This document shows, one piece after another, positions 47,801-59,500 of a stretch of 64,000 nucleotides of DNA. The translations under genes and the position numbers were made by a program. Every line of letters begins with the position of its first letter. The first letter of the stretch is position 1. The notes beneath the pieces were generated by a model, which made no database searches, was not told the DNA's origin, and worked only from the letters and a program-made list of their open reading frames with translations. Source of the stretch: Bugulina stolonifera (lineage: Eukaryota > Bryozoa > Gymnolaemata > Cheilostomatida > Bugulidae); contig OW285189.1 of NCBI GenBank assembly GCA_935421135.1, positions 1,178,001-1,242,000 of the forward strand, given 5' to 3'.

Positions 47801-50769
47801 AAGATATTTGGTTTCAGAGTGGGTACAAGTGGGTACCCATGTAGTATTTTAGTATTAGTTGTGTTGTTCTTCTGCTAATGTTTATTCTTTTTTGAGGTCT
47901 CGTATTGTGCGGGGTAGAAAGCTGTTATGGAAACAGTTCCCAGTGGCTCCAATAGACCGCGGTTCGTTTCTACACTGTGATCTAGTCTGAACTGTTGTCT
48001 GAGATTGTTCCATGATTTCATCATATGATGCACAGAGAGCAGGATGGGCTTCTTCTCTTGACAGTATATCTAGCAAAAAGCTTTACTCGAGAGTTCCTGC
48101 GTCGGATGTCCAGCTGTTGGAGTTGAAGTTTCTCTTTGGCCTCTGTGACACCTCTCCTTCCTTTGATGCCACAGATCATTCTCACACCTTGGTTTTGCAC
48201 CATCTCTAGTGCCTCAATCTCTTTACTTGTAGAGGGGTCCCACGCGCAGGAAGCATATTCTAGGTGAGGAAGGCAGAGAGATCTGTATGCTATTAACCTA
48301 GCTCGCTCAGGTGCCCAGTAGAGGGCTCTCCTGATCATCCCAACTTGCTTTCTGGCTTTGCAGATTTTATCAGCTATATGGTTGGTGAACTTCAAGTCTG
48401 ACTGCAGTATCACTCCCAGGTATTTGCAGGTATTTCCAGGTGTTCCAGCACTAGATTATTCATAGTATACTCAGGGACTGCTCTTTGGGGCTGGAAGGCG
48501 ATGATCTTACACTTTTTGGCATTGAAGCACATTCCCCATGTTTTAGCCCAGGTGTTCAGTGACTCAAGATTGGTTTGAAATCTTCTCTCATCGGTTGTGT
48601 TGTTTACATCTTGGTACATAAGGGTATCATCAGCAAAGAGGCCAACAGAGCAATCAACATGGCTGGGGAGGTCATTAATATACACCAGAAACAACACAGG
48701 GCCCAGCACCGAGCCCTGCGGAACTCCTGATGTCACTGGCAGTGAGCCAGATCTCACACCATCCAGCACCACAGTTTGTGATCTGTTGCATAAGAAATCA
48801 TGTATCCAGTCCAGCAGGTAACTTTCCATACCAGGAATCTCTGACAGTTTTTGCATTAGTAGTGTGTGTGGCACACGATCAAAAGCTTTTGACAGGTCCA
48901 AAACTGCGGCATGCACACTAGACTTTTTGTCAGTCGCCCCCATGATCTCATGCAGAGTGACACATATCTGAGTTTCACATGAGAGCCCTTTTCTGAATCC
49001 ATGTTGTCTTTTATGGAGCCAAATGTCCATCTTCTCCAGAAGATTTCTGAGTACAACATGTTCGAGCAGTTTGCAGGGGATGCTTGTCAGAGAGATTGGT
49101 CGATAGTTGTTGGCGTTTTGTTTACTCCCACTTTTATGGATGGGCGTAACGTTGGCAGTTTTCCATTCAGTTGGCAGTTTGCCATGTTCGAGGGATTTGT
49201 TGAAGATGAGGGATAAGCAACCTGCAGTCTGCTCTATACCTAGTGTGAGGTCTTCCTTCTTCAAACCATCTGGACCTGGGGCTTTACCAGACTTGAGGCC
49301 CTTTAGAAGCTTTATCACACCATTCACTTCTATTTCTCCACAGCTAGGATTATGTGCTGATGGATTTTGACTGCGGAGGGTATGTGTTTTGTTAAACTGG
49401 TTATGGAAGTGAGTGTTCAGGATTTCAGAACATGATGCAGGGTCATCGGTGATGACACCATCTGAGCTGAGCAGTGAGATGCATTGTTTTGGTTTTTGCC
49501 CATTGAGATGTTTGTAGAATGGCTTGCTGTTACCCTCAAGCAGGGGCCTGCACAAGCGGCTTTCCACATAAGTCTTCTTTGCTTTGTTGAAGTATTTCTT
49601 AGCTTCTCTCCTCTTGCTCTTGTAAAGGATCTCACTGGTTTTATCACTTCTCTTTTTCTTCCAGTTGTTGTAGAGTTGTCTCTCCTTAGCAGCCAGCTTG
49701 CGACATTTTCTGTCAAACCAAACTGGTTCATCATATGGCCTTGGGCTCACAACTGTAGTTGGTACACACTCATTGATGGACTTTTTTATGCCTAGTGAGA
49801 AGTGCTTCCACATCACATCAACATTGTCAATATCTGCCAAGTCATGTTTCAGTCTCCACATCTTGTCATTGAATTTGTCTACATCAGCTTTGTGGTATAG
49901 TTTCACTGTGTGTTGTGCTTTTTTTAATGTCTGTAGATTGGCATCTATAGTTGCTTGGATAATAGAGTGGTCACTAAGTCCAGGGTATATGATTTCTATA
50001 TCATGCATCATCTGAGAATTGTTGGTGCACAATAAGTCTAGAGTGTTTCCCTGTATGTGGGTTGGTTCCATCACCAGTTGGATCATGTCAAACTGGTTGA
50101 GAAGGGCCAGGAAACTCTGTTTTAGCTTGTGTAATTGTAATTAAATTATGGCTATGATCAAAGACTCTCAACTCACACATCATTATGTTGAAATATTCAA
50201 TAACTGGAGTTTTCATTGGGCAGCTTTGAATTGTAATGAATAGAAATAACCACAGTTATAACCAACAACCACAACCACAATTATAACACATTTTACACTA
50301 AAACTGTGACATTTTGCTTTGAAATTTGAACTTCTAACACCATTTCCTAACAACACTTCACCATATGCTAAATAATAACCCAATAACTCTATAAAAAGAC
50401 TTGAGTTAAACAAGAAAAGAATAGAATTGAAACTTGCGTGTAGTTAACTTGGATAACTTGACAAAAACTTGAGTTTCTGTGGACATGTATTGTAAATATT
50501 TAACTTGAAATTTGAAAGTTCTGATCTGTCACTGAAAAAATTGACTTGTAACTTGAAGAGTCACAACTAAGAGTTGGCCATGGAAACTTGAGTTTCCCAA
50601 ATAAAACTTGCACACATCTCTGAAGGAAAGTACAAACCGGCTGAGTTGGTTTCTTCTTAGCTTTCTTATCACTCTTCGAAAGAGTTGCATCCACCATGAC
50701 TATACCAATTTGTAAACATACTGCTAACACCACAAATAATTTGAAAGCAGGAGTATACGCCTTTGTCAT
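32886..50769 (-). CDS. CHID1: CHID1, chitinase domain-containing protein 1 (SI-CLP-like GH18 lectin), 9 exons, 402 aa
   Basis: Secreted or lysosomal GH18-fold protein that in vertebrates binds saccharides rather than hydrolysing chitin. Exons in transcript order: 50638-50769, 42870-43019, 42527-42701, 42185-42291, 41917-42080, 35148-35237, 34870-35034, 33685-33765, 32886-33030. All phases agree and the length (402 aa) is close to human CHID1 (393). A signal peptide covers about residues 1-28, then TLSKSDKK as in the human protein. Conserved blocks are LVVAQHQTADVL, YVTPWNSKGYDIAKVF, SPVWLQ, FNIMTYDYHMQ, SKILLGLNFYG and the end IGIWEIGQGLHYFYDLL. The GH18 signature strand reads FGGVTIE (E near 198): the glutamate is kept but the preceding aspartates are not, which suggests binding rather than catalysis. 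Most of the 18 kb is repeats in introns 1, 5 and 7. Confidence 0.95.
33242..33483 (+). mobile_element. tRNA-derived SINE in CHID1 intron 8 (family 2, complete)
   Basis: The head contains box A (TGGCTGAGTGG, 33250-33260) and box B (GGTTCAAGTCC, 33318-33328), like a Leu/Ser-type tRNA. The body ends CACCACGGATATTATTATAT. Two more copies or pieces lie at 58601-58800 and 58901-58950. It is antisense to CHID1. Confidence 0.8.
34072..34880. repeat. 39-bp tandem repeat that begins in the CHID1 exon 7 donor
   Basis: About 20 units of GACCAGCACTGTATTAGTAC plus ATGTCCACTACTCACTCAT. On the transcribed (minus) strand each unit reads GTGCTGGTCATGA then GTGAGT, nearly the same as the end of exon 7 and its donor (GTGCTGGGTCATGA then GTGAGT at 34864-34883). 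Confidence 0.95.
35375..35502. repeat. CCACCGCCT triplet-like repeat, CHID1 intron 5
   Basis: About 128 bp of 12- and 15-bp units of ACCGCCTCCACC, GC-rich and purine/pyrimidine-skewed. It lies about 140 nt upstream (in transcript terms) of exon 6. Confidence 0.93.
35588..40672. repeat. Giant 30-bp satellite array, about 169 copies, CHID1 intron 5
   Basis: Monomer AATAGTAGACTATATATACC plus ATAAGGAGTA, with changes at only a few positions (TAT/TAC, ATA/ACA, AAGG/AGGG). One unit near 39528 has a 3-bp insertion. Because 30 is a multiple of three and the unit lacks stops in some frames, long open frames result. The block 36421-36930 recurs at 38761-39270, and 36961-37320 recurs at 37501-37860, so longer blocks have been copied within the array. 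Confidence 0.97.
40673..41760 (+). mobile_element. hAT transposon inserted in the 30-bp array
   Basis: 1088 bp with termini CAGGGATGCCCAAA and TTTGGGCATCCCTG, flanked by the perfect 8-bp duplication ATATATAC (40665-40672 and 41761-41768), which is part of the array monomer. The plus strand at 40910-41170 encodes a transposase remnant (YPKLTKVAAKLMTLFGST, then ESLFSHL) like the C terminus of hAT proteins related to GTF2IRD2/ZBED-type domesticates. The remainder is decayed. Confidence 0.92.
41761..41912. repeat. Remaining 5 units of the 30-bp array beyond the hAT insertion
   Basis: Same 30-bp monomer, including one variant with the TATTATACC insertion also seen near 39528. It runs up to 5 nt from the CHID1 exon 5 donor (minus-strand GTGAGT at 41911-41916). 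Confidence 0.95.
43050..43857. other. CHID1 intron 1, transcript-proximal side without recognised element
   Basis: AT-rich sequence with one minus-strand open frame (43392-43757) that I do not recognise and that lacks clear splice context. I see no domain or repeat before the 27-bp array starts. Confidence 0.3.
43862..44869. repeat. 27-bp satellite array, about 37 copies, CHID1 intron 1
   Basis: Monomer GGTTGCCCCCTGACTATGGC plus ATAGAGT, with limited variants (GACTAT/GGCTAT/GACGAT). It is open in one frame because the unit is nine codons long, but the frame has no gene-like context. Confidence 0.96.
45153..47532. mobile_element. hAT-like transposon with GACTTG-rich ends, copy 2
   Basis: Same family as the element at 9123-10208: begins CAGAGCTAGGTCCAAGTC, ends GACTTGGACCCAGCTCTG, with the perfect 8-bp target duplication CAAACTTG (45145-45152 and 47533-47540). 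It is longer (2380 bp) because of extra internal sequence, including about 45590-46010, a 30-bp minisatellite (46318-46482) and an inverted segment near 47110-47250 around ATATTCAATAT. No transposase seen. Lies in CHID1 intron 1. Confidence 0.92.
46318..46482. repeat. 30-bp tandem repeat, 5 copies, inside hAT copy 2
   Basis: Units of GACCGATTGGCAGGCCCTGA plus AGAGTGTTGG. Confidence 0.9.
47671..50128 (-). mobile_element. 5'-truncated non-LTR retrotransposon in CHID1 intron 1
   Basis: The minus strand encodes the last third of the endonuclease (GLSDHS) and a complete RT ([52 protein letters not shown]) in 48410-50086, then the C-terminal part in another frame at 48021-48413 and 47882-48076. 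A short direct repeat of AAATACCTG type near 48420-48440 appears to cause the frameshift. The 3' end carries three 10-bp units of TTACATCAAC (47671-47700) as tail. It is related to, but clearly diverged from, the intact copy in DCP2. Broken and 5'-truncated, so presumably dead. Confidence 0.88.
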
Positions 50770-51639
50770 CTTTTATAATAACTGGGTATTTATTAATTAT
50801 TAGTACATAGTTTAGTACTTTTAGGCAGTCCCTTCTTGTATGTTTAGCTCAGTCAAGGAGTAAATATAACGGAAACCGGGAATTGCAAAAAGTAGTGGAC
50901 TCGCTACCATTCTTAGTAACGATAGAATATTTTATTGCATTAGAACCAGGATGCGATTGTCATAATAGAACTTGAGTGCATGGAACTAGGCACTCGGACT
51001 ATCGTCTTGATACTTTGACCTTCACCTTCGATCACCCCTGTCAAAGTTACTAGATACCAAAGAGAGTAATCAACTTTGTAGATACCAAGTTAGTTAGTTT
51101 TGTAGTATGATAGTATCTAGTAATTAGTATAGTAATTTTATTTATTATTATTTATATTGCAGTTTTCTTTGCCTGTACCATACAACAAAGTTTTGCTACC
51201 TTTGCATACAACACAAAAATGTTTTCGTACGATAATGTTTATGTTATGTAATCATATCACCATTTCATTGTTATTCTTATTGTAAAAACTAATAAATTAA
51301 AAATTATAATTATATTAAATTATATTAATATTTTTAATTTTAATTCATTCTTAAACCGCACATGGGCAATATTAATATATATGAATCTCAGCATCACTAC
51401 AATTTTTTTGCATTTTCTCACACAGACTCAGACTAGACTGCATTTAAAAGTGCGTAAAGTCGTGAGAACTCAATTGTTTTTTTTTTTTCGATTTTATGTT
51501 AAATGTACTATTTTTGTAATATTTTTCTTTGTTATGTGCTATTTATATATATGTATTTTTATGTTTTGTGATATATGTGCTATTATTAGTCTCAGTCATT
51601 CATTCAGACCGTAGCTCTCTCAGGGTTCTGGGCTAAAAT

Positions 51640-51955
51640 GAGCAATAAAAGATATTTGTTCTAATGTGTGGTGTATATGTATTAAGGGCCTGTCTTGTTT
51701 TGTGTATCATATCTAAATTATAATTAAAAGTTGGCTCAGTACCTTCAGCCAAGCACCTCGGAAAAAGTGACAATCTTGCCTCCTTCCTCCGTTCTTGTAA
51801 AAACTTGATGCCTACCTTTTCCCTCAGCTGTTTAAAACTAACTTGCCCTCTAATTTTATAAATAAATCTTAGACCTTTATTTTGTACCTTTTCAATTTGT
51901 TTAATTAGATTTTTTTGATGAGGGTCCCACACTTGGCTTGCAAACTCTAGTAAAG
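51640..51955 (-). mobile_element. RT C-terminal fragment of a second non-LTR family
   Basis: The minus-strand frame reads LLEFASQVWDPHQKNLIKQI, then VQNKGLRFIYKIRG and related residues. These match the conserved EYA-x-x-WDP and VQ-x-x-A-x-RFI blocks of non-LTR ORF2 C termini but with sequence unlike the other copies here. It lies between inverted copies of a 25-nt sequence (51379-51403 and 51965-51990). Confidence 0.7.
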
Positions 51956-52149
51956 GTCATTCTGTAATAGTGATGCTGAGATTCATATAAATATAGAGTA
52001 TAGACTATTTTGAATCTATGGTTTCAGTTTGTTTGGTTAAAGTTATTCAGTTAATAATAATAGGATAAGATAAGTATCTGGAATTAAGTATTGTTTAAGG
52101 CAGTTATTTAGTCAGTAAAGTATTGCATTCATCTGAGATTTTTTTCTAT

Positions 52150-52500
52150 CATCTCGTGCTCAGCATCAACTTAGAACTTACATCAATGTCTGCAGCGCAC
52201 AATGGCACAAGGGGCGTGCCTCATTTTCGGACAGCAGTTAGTAAGGTAGGTTGCAATTTTCTAGTAGGGACCTGTGTTGGCCATCTAGGTGCAGAGTAGA
52301 TACCTGGGTTATATCCATCCAGAGGATTTCATTAGGTGGATATCTAGCTGGTGTTTGGATCTTTGGTGTGGCAACTATTCCTGCGATTCCGTATGGTACG
52401 GGAGAGGAAGGAAGCTGTTGTGAAAAGAATTTCCACTTGCTCGGACAGACTGTGAAACTCCCCTCGATTTTGATCTTGTATGGCTTTTTTTAGTCTAAAA
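52150..52500 (-). mobile_element. 3' fragment of a CR1-like retrotransposon upstream of MBOAT
   Basis: On the minus strand about 52370-52440 encodes a degenerate NSFHNSFLP motif like the ORF2 C terminus. Nearer the 3' end it carries GAGGCACGCCCCTT (about 52207-52222), followed by TTGATGTAAG-like tail units near 52160-52190. Heavily decayed. Confidence 0.65.
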
Positions 52501-52654
52501 ATGCAAACAAATCAATATGTAGCACTCAAAATTGAAAAAATTTATACAGATTTCTATACTTTATCTAAATATTAGGGTTCCCGCATATTTAAGAACAAAG
52601 TGCGGTCTTCGTAGGATTAATTTCAATTTAGGGGCCTAATAACCGAAATTTTCA

Positions 52655-53345
52655 TGTTCTTCACAAGCGTTTGGGACACCGTGTCTTGTTTATATTAATG
52701 ATTTGCTAAGCTCTGTCAACTACTGTGTTAGTTTATGCCGATGACACTGACATATAATGTAGATTTTATAGTTAGTACCTGAAAGTCCACTCAGTCACCA
52801 ATGCTATAAGCTTCCAGCTGAACATCGACGTCGTATACCGCTTGTCATGTCAGTAGAAAATACCATGCTATCCCCCTTGGCAACAATGTAGTTCTATCGT
52901 TCTACAAACTCGGGATACACAGAGAAAACTACATACTTAGAAGTCGCAATAGACACCTCCAGTCCTGAAAACATTACTCATATCATATAAAATTCAAGCG
53001 GTTTGGATGTGACAAAATACTCACTGCATAACCTCCTAAACATGGGCATCTCTTGGCTCATCCCAGCCAATATCGCTCACTATTAGATTATGCAGATACC
53101 GCCTGTAACTCTTTTTCTACTAAGATACCATACATAATATACATGCTAACCTCCCAACTTCTACAAGCACTAAAGACACTATTTTAGCTGTTGAAGTAAG
53201 GACCCCTGGCTTATCTCTTAGTAGATTTCCCCTCATAAGGACCTCTGGCTTATCTCTTAGTAGATTTCCCCTTATAAGGATCCACTATCTCCTCTCTAGT
53301 TACTTGTTCCCACGGGACACTCTCTCACTTCTCTACTTTTTGCAT
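52655..53345 (+). mobile_element. Decayed reverse-transcriptase remnant, plus strand
   Basis: Pieces of RT are readable across frames: [22 protein letters not shown] around 52684-52752, then a region like SLLDYADTA around 53060-53110 corresponding to the EYADTVWDP block of intact copies. Stops and shifts break it everywhere. Confidence 0.6.
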
Positions 53346-53587
53346 GAATTAATGTTTTGGTGAACATTTGAACATATGTCATTTACTGCTCAATCTATAG
53401 CAACTATTAGTCTCAGTTCTATATGGTTTCAGCAGCATCGCTGTGAAGTGGCGTTATTCCTCAGGGTCCCACGAGCGTTTGTATAACCAGTAAGCTATGA
53501 ATCAGCTGAAAGTGTTGTGCATACAGTACTATGACTGATAAGCACACTCCATGTTGTTATCTGTTAGGTGGTCTCACTAGAGTAAGG

Positions 53588-56500
53588 ATGAGTTTGGAGC
53601 CTGGAACAGGGTTCTATTATGGATCACGTCTGCTCCAGCCACTTGCAGACACACTGGGTCTGTCTATAGACCAGGTGAGTGCTGTGATAGTCTAAGTAAA
53701 GAGAGTTATCTTCTCTCTACATTCACCACTAAACACGTTGATGAAAAACCAACTTGCTTTACTCATTATGGTCCCACACAGCTGTAGCACATTGGTTGTA
53801 TCCAGTCTCCTATCTCCCATTGGTAGTTCATGTCATAGGAAATGTGCATATTGTCACCATCTCTACATTTAGACAAACTACATCGTCTGTCAGCTGACAG
53901 CCATGTTGATTGCTGTGCCATTCAGACTCATCCTTCACCCAACCAAAGTATCACCAACTGTGCGCCATTCATTTGAGGTATTAGTTGGCACTCTACTTCT
54001 CAGCTTCTGCTTTGGCAGGTGAGTGCTCCCATATTATATATACAGCTCTATGCGGTACTGCATTACACTGGTTTCACTCTGTTAATAGACTATTGATTTT
54101 ATTTAACTTGACGGCTAAGTACTATACCTTCATATAACCTAATATAACCTTCATATAACATTATTAACTTGGTTGTTCAACTCTGTTATGTGGACTAACT
54201 GTCCAGTACACTGGCTTACTACAACATGCTAGTCTTATTAGAACAGTATTACCTTCTGAATTATATAATGGGAGTATATACAAACATATAGTTCACTGAC
54301 CAATGATGACATGCCTATATTACTGCAGTATCAAAATAGTGTGATGAACTAATGATATCACATATTACTTGTATTAATTGTTGGTGTTTAAGGCATCGGT
54401 TGAGGAGTGGGTATAGGTTGAGGAGTGGACAGAGGTTGAGGAGTGGGTAGAGGTTGAGGAGTGGGTATAGGTTGAGGAGTGGGTAGAGGTTGAGGGGTGG
54501 GTAGAGGTTGAGGAGTGGGTATAGGTTGAGGAGTGGGTAGAGGTTGAGGAGTGGGTAGAGGTTGAGGAGTGGGTAGAGGTTGAGGAGTGGGTAGAGGTTG
54601 AGGAGTGGGTAGAGGTTGAGGAGTGGGTAGAGGTTGAGGAGTGGGTAGAGGTTGAGGAGTGGGTAGAGGTTGAGGAGTGGGTATAGGTTGAGGAGTGGGT
54701 ATAGGTTGAGGAGTGGGTAGAGGTTGAGGAGTGGGTAGAGGTTGAGGAGTGGGTAGAGGTTGAGGAGTGGGTATAGGTTGAGGAGTGGGTATAGGTTGAG
54801 GAGTGGGTATAGGCTGAGGCGTGGGTAGAGGTTGAGGAGTGAGTAAATTGCCAATCACTAAACCCTACTTGTAGTCTCTCAGGAACCCATATTGTGGTTT
54901 CTCTCCGAACTTTTTTCTCACTACTCAACCTTCCTCCTCTCTCTCACATCTATCTTCTCTCTCGACTCCTCTCTCCCANNNNNNNNNNNNNNNNNNNNNN
55001 NNNNNNNNNNNNNNNNNNNNNNNNNNNNNNNNNNNNNNNNNNNNNNNNNNNNNNNNNNNNNNNNNNNNNNNNNNNNNNNNNNNNNNNNNNNNNNNNNNNN
55101 NNNNNNNNNNNNNNNNNNNNNNNNNNNNNNNNNNNNNNNNNNNNNNNNNNNNNNNNNNNNNNNNNNNNNNNNNNNNNNGCTCCTCCCACCCACACTCTCC
55201 TCCCACCCGCACTCTCCTCCCACCCACACTCTCCTCCCACCCACACTCTCCTCCCACCCACACTCTCCCCCCACCCACACTCTCCTCCCACCTACACTCT
55301 CCTCCCACCCACACTCTCCTCCCACCCACTCCTCACAACAGCTCCCCATCACTTTAAACTCTACTCTCTACAACACTCCCTCTGCTTCAACTAACTCTTC
55401 TAGATATAATTATATGCATATATATTATTATATACTATATACTGTATATATAATACATGCATGTATATACATGTACATACATGTATATACATGTGCGTGC
55501 ATATATACTTACATATAAGTGCCAACTGTTGTAGAACTTGTGCTAATAATATAACTAGCAACTGCACTCTATATATTGTAGTCAGGCTATTCACTTATTC
55601 CTTCAAGCCATACTCTGCTATGGAGTTATGTCCACTCTATCATCCAATGTACACAGCGTGTGTTTTGTGCTCTCTCTTGGCTACCTTGCTGTCATGCATG
55701 TATACAGACAAATCTATGATTATGGTGGATATACACTAGATATCACAGGGTATGTACATATATACATGTAAATATGAAATGATATACACTGGATTGTTTG
55801 CTCTGAAAAGGCAGTCCAAGTGACGGCATTGATCATACATGTAGCTAGAAATGTTCTCTCTCGATTCCAGTTCCTCTCCTCTCTTCCAGGGTGTGGCATA
55901 CTTGTTTTTTAATATTAGGTAATCAATTATATTGTTATGAAGCTAATAGCAGAGATATCACCCATTTATTAATTAACTCTGAATTGCTGCATAATGTTTC
56001 TAGACCTCTGATGATCTCCACTCAGAAACTAAGTGACTTAGCCTTTTCTCTACATGATGGTATGGTGAAGAAGGAGGAGGACCTCAACCCTTCTCAACTC
56101 AAATATGCCCAAAAGTAACAGCTATGCTATTTATATGAAGTGTGCAAGTATTTAATATATGTATTGAAGTGAACTTTACTGACAAAGAGAGTGGTGGAAG
56201 GGTGCCTGGCATCAAGCCCATGACTTACTAAACTGCCCTTGGATCTCAGGCTAGACCATTGCTGGGCTCCCAATAGTTTTTCAAGTGTTTTGGACCAACC
56301 AACCATAAGTTTCAAACATTAAAATGCTCTAAAATCATTTGAAAGTTTTACAGTGAGTGGAAGTGTTTTACCCTTTTCATGGTCTTATCCGGGATCATCT
56401 TCTCAAACTGGCAATTTAATGTTTAAATTAGAAATTCAATTTTATCAACCACGACCTCTTTCCATGGTCTACAAATGCACTTCCACAATTCTGGTCCCAA

Positions 56501-59500
56501 CTTTCACAGGTTTTATCTGGATTTACCTCAATAAGCTGATTAGGACTGCATACTTCATGTCATACACAGTCAGGTACATGTACGTCATACAGCATAGCTG
56601 TCCAAGCATAGCCACAATGATTTTGGAGTTATGTTCTCTTTGTTTACTTATTAATTGGAAAGAAAACTCTAACACATTTCATTGTAGAAAGGTGCCTTCA
56701 CTGTTGGAGCTACTGAGCTATGTGACATCATTTCATAATGTAATAGTTGGGCCGTGCACCTTCTTCAAGGACTATTCTGATTTTATAACTGGGAGAAATA
56801 TTGGTATGGAGAAAGCAAAGTACAAGGTATGTACACTGTACATATGCCATTATGGAGGTTACTACTGCATGGTATGTGGACACAGGCCATAGAATATTAT
56901 TAAAAGTTGTTCTCTCTATCAATGTATCTCCTTTATTTCTCCTAGGGCCGTGACACTTTCCTCCATTGTAGTAGCCAAATATTGCTGCTATGGCACTACA
57001 TCATTTTGAAATTATTTTCAAGTCCTAAATTGCTCTAATAGCAGAGATAACCAATTTGACAATAAAGTTCTTCATAAAATGTTTTTAATACCGATGAACC
57101 TTAATTAGTGTGTTCGCGACCTCATTTTCCGTGAAAAAGTCAGTTGTGCCGATGAGCTAGAGATGGTTTCGTCCGGCCAAGCGAAATTCCAGGTCAGTAA
57201 CCCTTTTAGCCTAGGCCCGACGTTCATCTTGTGATTTTTATTTGCAACCCGGGTCCGCCCAAGGGGTGGCGAAGACACTAAATGGCCACTTCTCTAGACG
57301 ATTTACTAATGAGTAGTGAGGGAAAGCTGGACGCTGATTAGTTAAGCATGCAGCCATGCTAGTAATAGCCTTTAGAGTGTTTTTAGTCGACTTGAGATTT
57401 TCAAAGGGTGATATCCCTGCTGCCATTAAAGCGATTTAGAAGATGAAAGTAACCTCCAAATGCTATTATAGTTGTGTCCACTCCCTGGGACAAAATGAGA
57501 CAGAGATGAATTAAGAGAGGACAACTGTTAGTTATGATCAGCAGGTTATTGGTACCCATGGTTGGTTGCCAATGGCTACTGATGTGATGTGTTTATTATG
57601 CTGGGGTTTTAGTGTACATATACTTGACTTTGGACAGATAAATTACATAATATACATTGTAATACAAGTGTGCATGTACATATCCTATATGGGTACAGAT
57701 ACAGAGTGTGTGATGTGTCTAGTATACATGTGATCTATAGGAACATGGAGAGTATGATTCCCCAAGCTTTGTGGTAAGTAGAACCTATCTCACATGGGAT
57801 AATACATCTCGATTGCCGTGGATACAGTATCATAGGGTTGCTAGGCAATAGAAACATGCTTACGTGTGGTCTTGTGGGAGATGGATCTGCTAACAACTAA
57901 CTAATCACAATGTTTCAATAAAATAATATTAGCAAAATATAGAATCATCTCAAAGGATTCCCTTTCCCTGTGAGATTCTCTGTGATAGTGACCAGAGGTT
58001 GAGTCCAGTGATGGTGACCAGTGCTTGAGTCTAGTAATGGTGACCAGTGGTTGAGTCCAGTAATGGTGACTAGTGCTTGAGTCCAGTAATGGTGACCAGT
58101 GCTTGCGTCCAGTAATGGTGACCAGTGCTTGAGTCCAGTAATGGTGACCAGTGCTTGAGTCCAGTGATGGTGACCAGTGCTTGAGTCTAGTAATGGTGAC
58201 CAGTGCTTGAGTCCAGTAATGGTGACCAGTGGTTGAGTCCAGTAATGGTGTACCAACCAATCACAGCAGCAACCTCTCAATCATCTTGTAAACATGTCAC
58301 ATGCCATCGGGCACCCTTCGGGGATTTCTGATCAGATCCTGCTATGCTTTACCTACTCTGCTATTCAAACTGCATGTAGATATTACAGTATAAAAGCATA
58401 TGACTAAACTGTATATTATATAATATATAGTATATGACTAAACTGTATATTATAAAATATATAGTATATAACTAAACTATATATTATAAAATATATAGTA
58501 TATGACTAAACTGTATATTAAATAACATATAGTATATGACTAAACTATATTATATAACATATAGAATATGACTAAATTGTATATTATATAATAATATCCG
58601 TGGCGCCAAACACAATTCTTTAACGTGGCTGCCCTATAGCAGAGCTAGTCGAGGGGCCACCACGGCTCCTAGAGCTGGATGTTATTATAGTTCGATATGG
58701 CACAGAGGGAAAACCTTCTTTGGGACGAAAACCTCCAGGCCGTTGGCGGGACTCGAACCTACGTCCTTGCAGATAACTTGCGTCATTGCTGCAAGACCAG
58801 AGTGACTATATAATAATTATATAGTATATGGCTGAACTGTATACCATATAATATATAGCATATGACTAAACTGTATACTATATAATATAATATAATATAT
58901 AGCTCTGCTATTGGGCAGCCACGTTAAAGAATTGTGTCTGGCGCCACGGATATTATATAAGATATAGTATATGGCGGTGATGCTTCTGGATTGCCAAATG
59001 GCTTTATGATTTCTGTTACACAGCCAGTCTTTACACTCTTGAATACTACGTTCTAATCTAGAACATTCCAATGTTTCTCTCTATCTGCTAGCATGGTCGA
59101 GGTTACTAAAGTACAACCACAGTCTTTAGTTGATTGACTAGTATCTAGTTGACCGCTGACTACAGTGTCTAGTTGACCATTGACTACAGTATCCAGTTGA
59201 CCACTGACTACAGTATCTAGTTGACCACTGACTACAGTCTCTAGTTGACCACTGACTACAGTATCTAGTTGACCACTGACTAGAGTATCTAGTTGACCAC
59301 TGACTAGAGTATCTAGTTGACCACTGACTAGAGTCTGTAGTTGACCACTGACTACAGTATCTAGTTGACCACTGACTAGAGTATCTAGTTGACCACTGAC
59401 TAGAGTATCTAGTCGACCACTGACTACAGTATCTGGTTGACCACTGACTACAGTATCTAGTTGACCACTGACTAGAGCATCTAGTTGACCACTGACTACA

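Larger units (their letters stand above)
50770..53587. other. Intergenic region between CHID1 and MBOAT (divergent genes)
   Basis: About 2.8 kb that must hold both promoters. It carries at least three retrotransposon fragments (51640-51955, 52150-52500, 52655-53345). The first 600 bp upstream of CHID1 show no recognisable element. No other gene seen. Confidence 0.6.

Noticed and set aside
54315..54928. Three overlapping minus-strand frames rich in Pro-Gln, Ser-Thr or Leu-Asn repeats
   Set aside because: All three frames of one 18-bp satellite are open; this shows absence of stops rather than coding.
56353..56892. 179-codon plus-strand frame
   Set aside because: It is MBOAT intron 4 running into exon 5; only 56688-56826 is coding.
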